From a virus: a stretch of DNA of 20,036 nucleotides. The DNA lies in IMG/VR virus record IMGVR_UViG_3300043469_000079, positions 1-20,036 of that record. One strand, 5' to 3'. Position numbers and translations under genes: made by a program. Shown here one piece after another: positions 7,133 through 13,400 of the stretch (positions are counted from its first letter, which is position 1; each line of letters starts with the position of its first letter). Under the pieces are notes generated by a model. The model worked only from the letters and a program-made list of their open reading frames with translations. It was not told where the DNA came from and searched no databases.

Positions 7133-10129
7133 ATGAGCAATCAAATAGTAATATCAAGCGGAGCAAAAGTAAGGGCATTAGAAGGAGTTTTAACAGGTAC
7201 TGCTGGTATCGTTAACGCATTAGCTATAAACGTTGCAAATGGTATTCCTCAATTAGATGGTAGTGGTAAGATATTAGTATCTCAATTGCCTAACTCTGTA
7301 ATGGAGTACAAGGGAAGTTGGAATGCTGCAACAAATACTCCAACTTTAGTAAACGGAACAGGAAACGCTGGTGATGTTTATTTATGTGAGGTAGCTGGTA
7401 CAGTTAACTTTGGTGCTGGTCCAATTACTTTTGCAGTTGGAGATCAAGTAATTTATTCTGGTGCTATTTGGCAAAGAGCAAGTGGTGCAACAGGTACAGT
7501 TACAAGCGTGGCGGTTACAGAGAGTGGGGATGCTTTAACAATCACAGGAAGCCCAATTACTACAAGTGGAACAATTAATATAGGTTTTGCTGGTAATAGT
7601 GGTCAATATGTAAATGGTGCTGGAGGTTTAACTACATTTCCTTCTTTAACAGGTTTTGTTCCTTACACAGGAGCGACTGCTAACGTTGACTTAGGAACAT
7701 TTAATTTGACTGCTGATGTTATTACAGGTGCAACAGGTTCTTTTGCATCAAGCGGTGGTAGTGATACTTTTGCTATCAATCATTCAAGTGGTAGCGGAAT
7801 AGCTTTAAACATAACAAAAGGTGGCAATGGCGAAGGTTTATATATAAACAAAACAAGTGGTAGTGGTAACGCTGCAACTATTATAGGTACATTAAACGCA
7901 ACTACTTTAGTAAAAAGCGGAGGTACATCAAGCCAATTCTTAATGGCTGATGGTAGTGTTAATACTTCTGTTTTGCCAAGTGGTGCTTACCTACCATTAA
8001 CAGGTGGAACTTTGACCGGTCCTTTAAATGGCACAAGTGCTACGTTTGCAGGAAATTTAAATATAACAATAAATACATCTGGAGATATAAATTATTTAGC
8101 TTTAACTGATACAAGTTGGAATATAGGTGATAGAAAGTCTATTTCTTGGTATCAAGGTTCAACTAAATTATCAAGTATTGATTCTTATTTTGAAGCAGGT
8201 CTTAATGTAGGATTTAGATTTTCAACATATTCAAATGCAAATTATCTTCAAGATGCTTTTACAATATCTCCTGCAGGTGCTGGTATATTTTTATCTACTT
8301 TAACAGCAAATAACAATATTAGTGCTATTAGAAGCGGCAGTTCATTAACAACATTAGGACAATCAAGATACTTAAACTTAAATGATTATTTTGGTAATAC
8401 TAATGCAAGAATGGAAATTGGCTTTGGTTATTCTGCTGCAACAGGAGTTACAAATGTTCCTGCAATAATTGGTTTTTTACAAACAGAAGCAACTAATTTA
8501 TCAAAAGGGGATATTTACTTTGCAACAAGAGATGTTACAACTGATACTGCGCCAACTGTTAGACTTACAATAGCCTCAACAGGAGCAGCAACCTTTACTG
8601 GTGCTTTAAGTGGTACAAGTGCTACGTTTAGTGGTCAAGTAGATATTGTAAAATCAATTCCTACTTTATTATTAAAAGAAATTGCATCAAGAACAACGGG
8701 ATTAAGAGGAGAAATTTCTTGGGATAATTCAGCATCATCAACAGTAGCTGCAATTAGAGCAACAGCACTTACAGATAATGTAGGAACAAGTTTAGATTTT
8801 TATACAAGACCAGTTGGAGGTGGTTTAACAAATACTTTTACAATAGCTTCTACTGGTAACGTTGGAATCGGAATTACTCCAAGTGCGTGGTACACAGGTT
8901 ATACTGCTTTACAAGTAGGTTTTAGTGGTTCTATTTTTTCTAATAGAACAAGTTCTGATACTAATACTACAATGATTGCTAATAACGCATTTCTAAATTC
9001 TGCTGCAACAAATTGGATATATCAAAATAATGGATTTGCTACAAGATATACGCAAGTAAGTGGTGGACATGAATTTTATACGGCTGCAAGCGGCACTGCT
9101 GGTAATGCTATAACTTGGGGAACTGCTAAACTTACAATAGCTTCTACTGGTGCTGCTACATTCTCAAGTAGTGTAAATATGGGTGGTGATTTAGCTTTAA
9201 CACCAACAGATTCAGCTATTATTTTTTCAAGTGGAGCAGGTAGATTTTTTACTGGCGGAGCAGAACGTATGCGTATAACAAGCGGTGGTAGAATTGGAAT
9301 TTCAGGAGTAACAAATCCTACTTATGCATTAAGTATTGGTTCTGATACTGTTAATGGAATAGGTATTCAAAATGGGTCAGGGAATACATCTAATATATAC
9401 TTTAGTCAATATAGTAATGAAGCACTATCATATACTTATATTAGAGCAGATGCAAGAAGTACAGGTTATATGGCATTTCATACTAACGATACAGAACGAA
9501 TGAGAATCACAAGCGGTGGAAATATAGAAGTAGGTAATACGGGCTTTAGTTCTCCAAGTGGTGCAGATAGATTTATAGGTGTATATGGAGGTCAAGATTG
9601 TAGCTTAATATTACAAGATGCCGTACAACTTTGGGAACTTTATGTAAATGATGATTTTTATATAAATAGAGGTTCTACTAATGTACTTACTGCTTTAAGA
9701 AGTAATGGTAACGTTGGAATCGGAACGAGTAGTCCAAGTTATCAATTACAATTATCAACTGATAGTGCAGCAAAACCTACAAGTGCTTTATGGACTATTG
9801 CATCCGATGAAAGAATAAAAGAAAACATAAATCCTTATAATAAAGGTTTACAAGAATTACTTAAAATAAATCCAATTACTTACGATTATAATGGTTTAGG
9901 TGGATTTACAAAAGGTAAAGGTGGAGTAGGTATTATAGCACAAGAAATTATAGATATATTACCTGATAGTGTAAGTTCAATTAAAGTTAAATTGAATGAA
10001 ACAGACGACCAAGAAACTGATATATTAAATTTTAACGGACACGAACTAATTTATGTTTTAATAAATGCTATAAAAGAACAACAAGCACAAATAGAGGAAC
10101 TTAAAGCAATGATATTAGCTAAAAACTAA
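7133..10129 (+). CDS. Tail fibre with C-terminal S74 self-cleaving chaperone domain
   Basis: This 998-residue protein is the probable receptor-binding fibre. Residues 1-150 form an N-terminal attachment region, with a K-G-S-W-N-A-A-T-N-T-P segment that recurs in phage fibres. The shaft is made of repeated beta blocks such as L-T-I-A-S-T-G-A-A-T-F, G-T-S-A-T-F and E-R-M-R-I-T-S-G-G. The last 108 residues are an intramolecular chaperone of the endosialidase type (peptidase S74). S891-D-E-R-I-K896 supplies the Ser/Lys dyad, followed by I-N-P-I-T-Y-D-Y, G-V-G-I-I-A-Q-E and a final trimeric coiled coil. Known members cleave just before the Ser after trimerisation, which would leave a mature fibre of about 890 residues. 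It starts 10 bp after the tube-like gene. Confidence 0.85.
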   Translation: MSNQIVISSGAKVRALEGVLTGTAGIVNALAINVANGIPQLDGSGKILVSQLPNSVMEYKGSWNAATNTPTLVNGTGNAGDVYLCEVAGTVNFGAGPITFAVGDQVIYSGAIWQRASGATGTVTSVAVTESGDALTITGSPITTSGTINIGFAGNSGQYVNGAGGLTTFPSLTGFVPYTGATANVDLGTFNLTADVITGATGSFASSGGSDTFAINHSSGSGIALNITKGGNGEGLYINKTSGSGNAATIIGTLNATTLVKSGGTSSQFLMADGSVNTSVLPSGAYLPLTGGTLTGPLNGTSATFAGNLNITINTSGDINYLALTDTSWNIGDRKSISWYQGSTKLSSIDSYFEAGLNVGFRFSTYSNANYLQDAFTISPAGAGIFLSTLTANNNISAIRSGSSLTTLGQSRYLNLNDYFGNTNARMEIGFGYSAATGVTNVPAIIGFLQTEATNLSKGDIYFATRDVTTDTAPTVRLTIASTGAATFTGALSGTSATFSGQVDIVKSIPTLLLKEIASRTTGLRGEISWDNSASSTVAAIRATALTDNVGTSLDFYTRPVGGGLTNTFTIASTGNVGIGITPSAWYTGYTALQVGFSGSIFSNRTSSDTNTTMIANNAFLNSAATNWIYQNNGFATRYTQVSGGHEFYTAASGTAGNAITWGTAKLTIASTGAATFSSSVNMGGDLALTPTDSAIIFSSGAGRFFTGGAERMRITSGGRIGISGVTNPTYALSIGSDTVNGIGIQNGSGNTSNIYFSQYSNEALSYTYIRADARSTGYMAFHTNDTERMRITSGGNIEVGNTGFSSPSGADRFIGVYGGQDCSLILQDAVQLWELYVNDDFYINRGSTNVLTALRSNGNVGIGTSSPSYQLQLSTDSAAKPTSALWTIASDERIKENINPYNKGLQELLKINPITYDYNGLGGFTKGKGGVGIIAQEIIDILPDSVSSIKVKLNETDDQETDILNFNGHELIYVLINAIKEQQAQIEELKAMILAKN
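8855..8873 (+). repeat. 19-bp exact repeat in fibre shaft (second copy 9707-9725)
   Basis: GGTAACGTTGGAATCGGAA occurs at 8855-8873 and again at 9707-9725, both coding G-N-V-G-I-G in the fibre. It is the most exact of several near-repeats in this gene. Others encode T-I-A-S-T-G (about 8570, 8845 and 9137), G-T-S-A-T-F (about 8031 and 8613) and E-R-M-R-I-T-S-G-G (about 9267 and 9494). The repeats reflect beta-shaft units and are possible substrates for recombination that changes fibre length. Confidence 0.8.
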
Positions 10130-10147
10130 AAATATTAAGTATTTAAC

Positions 10148-10155
10148 TATATTTG
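10148..10155 (+). promoter_or_regulatory. TAnnTTTG promoter element of the lysis region
   Basis: TATATTTG matches the -7 consensus and lies in the 43-bp gap between fibre and lysis genes, 17 bp before the first ATG of the lysis block. I see no TTG at -33. The gap is otherwise almost entirely A/T. Confidence 0.45.
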
Positions 10156-10172
10156 TATATAAAATAAAAACT

Positions 10173-10316
10173 ATGATAACAATTAATCAAGATCAATTAA
10201 AGGAATTAGAAGCGTTCATTAATCAGATTCCAACTGCCTACGGACTTCCATTATTGCAGTTCTTAGGTAAGTTAAACGCAGAGCAAAATCCACCACAAGA
10301 ATCAACTGAAGCGTAA
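10173..10316 (+). CDS. Small helical protein of unknown function
   Basis: This 47-residue ORF is the first gene of the lysis block. It opens with M-I-T-I-N-Q-D-Q-L-K-E-L-E, which looks like a helix start, followed by F-I-N-Q-I-P-T-A-Y-G-L-P-L-L-Q-F-L and an acidic, Q/P-rich tail. It has no membrane segment or known motif. It is supported by a promoter-like element 17 bp upstream, an A-rich leader, and a stop overlapping the next start as TAATG. Its function is unknown; small proteins at this position may regulate the lysis genes or belong to the tail tip. Confidence 0.6.
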   Translation: MITINQDQLKELEAFINQIPTAYGLPLLQFLGKLNAEQNPPQESTEA

Positions 10317-10489
10317 TGGTACATAATAGCAATCAATCGGACTTATTAACTATTGTTAGCGGAACATCCGCATTTATTAGTGTTGTAAATGTGCAACCCA
10401 TAGTTTCTTTGATAGCGAGTTTGATTGCTATTGTTTCTGGTTTATTTGCAATTCGTTATTACATTAAGGCAGCTAAAAGATTTAAGTAA
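10316..10489 (+). CDS. Small membrane protein, holin candidate
   Basis: This 57-residue protein has a hydrophilic N terminus (residues 1-9, N/S/Q/D-rich). A long hydrophobic stretch covers about residues 10-50, broken by V-Q-P at 26-28, which could make one long or two short membrane helices. The C-terminal tail is strongly basic (R-Y-Y-I-K-A-A-K-R-F-K). Small size, hydrophobicity and a charged C terminus are typical of holins, but holins share no dependable sequence motif. Both its start and its stop overlap neighbouring genes by a single base, so translation is probably coupled along the block. One of three holin candidates here. Confidence 0.55.
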   Translation: MVHNSNQSDLLTIVSGTSAFISVVNVQPIVSLIASLIAIVSGLFAIRYYIKAAKRFK

Positions 10490-11043
10490 TGTATAAGAAT
10501 ATAGTAATAGCAATTTTGGTTATTATTGTGTTTCTTTTCATAAAGGATAAATCTGCATACATAGGTCAGCCATCGGTTATTGTAGATACCGACACAGTTT
10601 ACCAACAGAAAACTTTTACTAAGTATATCAAGGGGAAATCAATCCCTTTTGTCGTTTTAGATACAACCTATCTAATTGATTCAACCATAGTTCACGATAC
10701 AATCAAGATTTTATCCGATTATAGCCGTGTATATTCGTATTCGGATACAATACGCATAGACACACTTGGATACGCATACATCCAAGATACAATCTCACAT
10801 AACAAGATACAAGGCAGAAGTTTTAAGGCTGAAATAAACGAGAAAACTATTTACGTTACAAAGACTATTACACCAAAGCCTAAGAAAGAGGTTTATTTGG
10901 GTGTTATAGGCGATTTAAGGGCATTTGACAATAAAGTAGGCTTAGGACTTGGCTTAGGATATAAGACGGCTAAAAACGGCTTATTTACGATAAACGCAAC
11001 TACAAATCATTATTCATTAGGTTATTATATAAAATTATTCTAA
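10489..11043 (+). CDS. Membrane-anchored protein with outer-membrane-like C terminus
   Basis: This 184-residue protein has an N-terminal membrane helix (about residues 4-18) with a short positive N terminus, so the rest should face the periplasm. Residues 30-110 are threonine/aspartate-rich with repeated D-T and S-D-T pairs in beta-prone sequence (D-T-D-T, L-D-T-T-Y, H-D-T-I-K, S-D-T-I-R-I-D-T). After a K-P-K-K linker, the last 50 residues alternate like beta strands (Y-L-G-V-I-G-D-L, G-L-G-L-G-L-G-Y, L-F-T-I-N-A-T-T, Y-S-L-G-Y-Y-I-K-L-F) and end in Phe, as outer-membrane barrels do. I infer a role spanning the envelope, perhaps spanin-like; no family is recognised. Confidence 0.6.
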   Translation: MYKNIVIAILVIIVFLFIKDKSAYIGQPSVIVDTDTVYQQKTFTKYIKGKSIPFVVLDTTYLIDSTIVHDTIKILSDYSRVYSYSDTIRIDTLGYAYIQDTISHNKIQGRSFKAEINEKTIYVTKTITPKPKKEVYLGVIGDLRAFDNKVGLGLGLGYKTAKNGLFTINATTNHYSLGYYIKLF

Positions 11044-11044
11044 A

Positions 11045-11314
11045 ATGGCTTTACCTGTATCGTTTAAAGATTTTGCAAAGAATCCTGTTGTAGCTACTTT
11101 ATTTATTGTTCTATGTGGCATATCTGCATTGTATATTGATGTACGTTCTACCTTCAAAGACCAGATCACAAGTCAAGGGGTTAAAGTTGAAAAGTTAGAT
11201 GAGAAGGTTGACATTATGCAAGTGGCTTTAAGAAGATGCGATTCATCTTTGGCATCTGCAACGGCTAAATTAAGCACACTTGAAAGTTTAGGTAAAATTC
11301 AATCTATTAAGTAA
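11045..11314 (+). CDS. Inner-membrane coiled-coil protein, possible i-spanin
   Basis: This 89-residue protein has a single membrane helix at about residues 14-31 (P-V-V-A-T-L-F-I-V-L-C-G-I-S-A-L). A periplasmic-type helical segment follows, with heptad-like spacing (V-K-V-E-K-L-D-E-K-V-D-I-M-Q-V-A-L), then C-D-S-S-L-A-S-A-T-A-K-L-S-T-L-E. This type II topology with a coiled coil is the layout of inner-membrane spanin subunits, and the overlapping next gene encodes a possible lipoprotein. Spanins are called by topology and context rather than sequence. The family is otherwise unknown to me. It starts 1 bp after the upstream stop. Confidence 0.6.
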   Translation: MALPVSFKDFAKNPVVATLFIVLCGISALYIDVRSTFKDQITSQGVKVEKLDEKVDIMQVALRRCDSSLASATAKLSTLESLGKIQSIK

Positions 11315-11640
11315 TGAAATACTTATTATTTATATTTTTAATGGGGTGTACGGCATCAGCTCAAAATCAAAACGAGGAAACAAAAGAGGACATTGAGTTC
11401 CAAAAGTTAATGAATAAAGTTACTCAAACGAATGATTTGTCGGTACAAGTACAAGCAAAGGCGAGTAAAAAAGAAGCAGAATTGGTACAAAAGGCGGTGG
11501 AAACTATAAAGGAATTAAAAAGTGAAGTTACAATATTAAAAACCGAATTAAGTGAAGTCAAAGCATCTTTGGATAGTGTTAGTAATGATTCTGGTGTCAG
11601 TTTCAAGCTACTCGCAATACCCAATAATAAAGAAAATTAA
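11314..11640 (+). CDS. Exported coiled-coil protein, possible o-spanin lipoprotein
   Basis: This 108-residue protein opens with a short signal sequence. Residues 3-11 are hydrophobic, then L-M-G-C at 9-12 resembles a lipobox. An alternative signal peptidase I site (A-S-A before Q) follows at about 14-16, so lipidation is not certain. The body is a charged helix with clear heptads (A-E-L-V-Q-K-A-V-E-T-I-K-E-L-K-S-E-V-T-I) and a short tail. With the membrane-anchored coiled-coil protein immediately upstream (1-bp overlap), the pair looks like a two-component spanin that would fuse the membranes in the last step of lysis. The 3' end overlaps the next gene by 89 bp in another frame. Confidence 0.58.
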   Translation: MKYLLFIFLMGCTASAQNQNEETKEDIEFQKLMNKVTQTNDLSVQVQAKASKKEAELVQKAVETIKELKSEVTILKTELSEVKASLDSVSNDSGVSFKLLAIPNNKEN

Positions 11641-11938
11641 ACAAGATTCGGTTGTTATAATGACCATTGAGCAAGGCAAAGAAATAAACGCTTTGTATTT
11701 AGGTTATAAAAAGACAATAGATTCATTACAAATTAAAACAAGATATTATGATTCAGCAATTAATCAAATTAGTAAAAAGCAAGATACAATCAACATTTAC
11801 AGATATTATATCCAAAATACTAAACCAACCACAGGAATTGACAAAGAGTTCAAAGAAGCCTTTGAGAAAGAAAAAGGGATAAATAGGTTATGGACTTTAG
11901 TATTGTTTATGGCATTAGTACTTATTAAAACACAATAA
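11552..11938 (+). CDS. Exported protein with C-terminal membrane helix
   Basis: This 128-residue protein starts at GTG 11552 inside the previous gene. The first 22 residues look like a real signal peptide (K-S-K-H-L-W-I-V-L-V-M-I-L-V-S-V then S-S-Y-S-Q). The only later ATG, at 11585, would leave a weak signal, which favours the GTG. The body is helical and K/Q/D-rich (E-Q-G-K-E-I-N-A-L-Y-L-G-Y-K-K-T-I-D-S-L). Residues 113-125 form a C-terminal membrane helix (L-W-T-L-V-L-F-M-A-L-V-L-I). The topology recalls unimolecular spanins, but there is no lipobox cysteine. Function is unknown; a lysis or envelope role is inferred from the neighbours. Confidence 0.6.
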   Translation: MKSKHLWIVLVMILVSVSSYSQYPIIKKIKQDSVVIMTIEQGKEINALYLGYKKTIDSLQIKTRYYDSAINQISKKQDTINIYRYYIQNTKPTTGIDKEFKEAFEKEKGINRLWTLVLFMALVLIKTQ

Positions 11939-11939
11939 T

Positions 11940-12170
11940 ATGAAATGGATAGCAAATTTATTATCGGATGAAAGAGGTTCAATTAGCACAAAAAGAGTTA
12001 TAGCTTTATTGAGTGCGTTGTTTTTATGTATTACTTTATTGGCTAATTCTTTTAGTCATTTAGAAGTAGCACCAAGCGACAAACTTGTTGATGCAGTAAT
12101 GGCTATTTGTATAGCAGCAATGGGTTCAAGTACAATTGACAAATTCTCAACAAAGAAAGATGCCGAATAA
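11940..12170 (+). CDS. Holin-like protein with two membrane helices
   Basis: This 76-residue protein opens with D-E-R-G-S-I-S-T-K-R-V-I-A-L-L, followed by a first membrane helix (about 20-38). Then come the link A-P-S-D-K-L-V-D-A-V and a second hydrophobic helix (about 52-64, M-A-I-C-I-A-A-M-G-S-S-T-I), ending with D-K-F-S-T-K-K. The S-x-K-R-V start and the L-V-D-A-V-x-x-I-x-x-A-A-x-G pattern recall small two-helix holins common in Bacteroidota phages. The adjacent endolysin genes lack signal peptides and would need a holin for release. This is the strongest of the three holin candidates. Confidence 0.68.
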   Translation: MKWIANLLSDERGSISTKRVIALLSALFLCITLLANSFSHLEVAPSDKLVDAVMAICIAAMGSSTIDKFSTKKDAE

Positions 12171-12246
12171 CGAAAAAAGAGCATTACTCATAGGCTTTAT
12201 CTTATGGGTAGTTCTATTGACATATTTCACAATTAAAATGTTATAA
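12160..12246 (+). CDS. 28-residue membrane peptide
   Basis: This short ORF starts 11 bp before the holin-like stop in another frame. It encodes M-P-N-N-E-K-R followed by one hydrophobic helix (A-L-L-I-G-F-I-L-W-V-V-L-L-T-Y-F) and a short basic end, and stops 2 bp before the M15 endolysin start. The hydrophilic, charged N terminus plus a single helix is a sensible membrane topology, and the ORF fills exactly the gap between two tightly packed genes. It could modulate the holin. Its small size leaves doubt. Confidence 0.5.
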   Translation: MPNNEKRALLIGFILWVVLLTYFTIKML

Positions 12247-12248
12247 CA

Positions 12249-12755
12249 ATGAGAGACCAAAAAACGTTGGAGAGAATACAATTACTCCATCCTAAATTAA
12301 GAGAAGAAGCGTTGACTATGTACGATGAAATCGTTGCAGCTTTAACAGGCACGGCAGCTTGTCGCTTTGCTTATACACTAAGGACATTTGCAGAGCAAGA
12401 TGGATTATTTGCACAAGGTAGAACAAAGGCTGGTCCTATCGTTACTAAGGCTAAAGGCGGTCAGTCATATCATAACTACGGATTAGCTATTGATATTGTT
12501 TTGTTAGTTGACAAGGATAAGAATGGCACTTTTGAGACTGCAAGTTGGGATTTAAAGACTGACTTTGATGGCGATGGCAAGAGTGATTGGCAGGAGATTG
12601 TAGCTATTTTTAAAAGATATGGCTACGAGTGGGGTGGCGACTGGAAGTTTAACGATGCACCACATTTCCAAAAAACACTTGGCAAGTCTATTGCAGAATT
12701 ACAAGCATTACATAAAGCAGGAAAAATTGACAAGAATGGCTTTGTATTAATTTAA
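12249..12755 (+). CDS. Endolysin, M15 family peptidase
   Basis: This 168-residue cytoplasmic enzyme cuts peptide stems of peptidoglycan. The zinc site is visible: H75 and D82 in S-Y-H-N-Y-G-L-A-I-D and H139 in D-A-P-H-F-Q, with D136 as probable catalytic acid. The 7-residue H-D spacing and 3-residue D-H spacing match T5-type L-alanyl-D-glutamate peptidases (M15C). Between the zinc motifs lie two calcium-loop-like acidic stretches, D88-K-D-K-N-G-x-x-E and D105-F-D-G-D-G-K-S-D-W, recalling the calcium-dependent T5 endolysin. There is no signal peptide, so release depends on a holin. It is followed 33 bp later by a second lytic enzyme. Confidence 0.88.
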   Translation: MRDQKTLERIQLLHPKLREEALTMYDEIVAALTGTAACRFAYTLRTFAEQDGLFAQGRTKAGPIVTKAKGGQSYHNYGLAIDIVLLVDKDKNGTFETASWDLKTDFDGDGKSDWQEIVAIFKRYGYEWGGDWKFNDAPHFQKTLGKSIAELQALHKAGKIDKNGFVLI

Positions 12756-12788
12756 AATTATGCCAAAGAACCTATCAAAACTACTAAT

Positions 12789-13391
12789 ATGATTTCCAAG
12801 AAATCAATTGAAATGATAATCAAGCACGAGGTCGGAGGTCGGTCTGTGTACGAAAAACGCTATCAAAAGCCTATTTGGGCAGGTGGCGATTCTGGATGTA
12901 CAATTGGCTTAGGCTACGATTGTGGTTATGTAACTGAAAAGCAGTTTTTTAGCGACTGGCAAGGCTTAAATTTAAACTATCTTAATGCGTTAAGGAAAGT
13001 GGTAGGGATAAAAGGAGAGGCGGTTAAATCAATGATGCGAGGCGAAATACTACAAGTTAGGATTCCGTACAATTTTGCTTATGATGTATTTGTTAATAAG
13101 TCTTTACCTAAGTATTATCAAATGACAAAGGCAATATATCCAGAACTTGATACGTTAAACGAGGATACAAGAGGTGCGTTGGTTTCAATGATTTATAACA
13201 GAGGCAACAAGTTAGATGGAGATAGAAGGGCAGAAATGAGAGCCATTGTTGACCTTGTGGCTAAAGCTGATTACGAAGGGATAGCAGACCAAATAGAAAG
13301 AAGCAAAAGATTGTGGGAGAATGTCGGACTTGATGGACTTGTAAAAAGGCGAGAAGAAGAAGCAGATTTGATACTAAACTCACTAACCTAA
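12789..13391 (+). CDS. T4-lysozyme-like muramidase
   Basis: This 200-residue protein has the glycoside hydrolase 24-like active-site layout. E14 lies in the first helix (I-I-K-H-E-V-G-G), then D34 in G-G-D-S-G, then T38 in C-T-I-G-L-G-Y. This corresponds to the Glu/Asp/Thr triad of T4 lysozyme. Further signs are L-V-S-M-I-Y-N-R-G (131-139) and a C-terminal L-V-K-R-R-E-E-E-A-D-L. It should cut the glycan strands, complementing the M15 peptidase encoded just upstream. The gap from E14 to D34 is longer than in T4 lysozyme, suggesting a divergent subgroup. There is no signal peptide. It could instead be a virion-associated lysozyme, but its place next to the endolysin favours lysis. Confidence 0.75.
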   Translation: MISKKSIEMIIKHEVGGRSVYEKRYQKPIWAGGDSGCTIGLGYDCGYVTEKQFFSDWQGLNLNYLNALRKVVGIKGEAVKSMMRGEILQVRIPYNFAYDVFVNKSLPKYYQMTKAIYPELDTLNEDTRGALVSMIYNRGNKLDGDRRAEMRAIVDLVAKADYEGIADQIERSKRLWENVGLDGLVKRREEEADLILNSLT

Positions 13392-13400
13392 AATAAACCT

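Noticed and set aside
7700-9770. Repeats in the fibre gene as a CRISPR array or tandem repeat locus
   Set aside because: The repeats are irregular in spacing, diverged, and in frame; they are beta-shaft coding blocks.
12760-12792. 10-codon ORF between the two lytic enzyme genes
   Set aside because: Too short and no hydrophobic or other feature; likely leader sequence of the muramidase gene.
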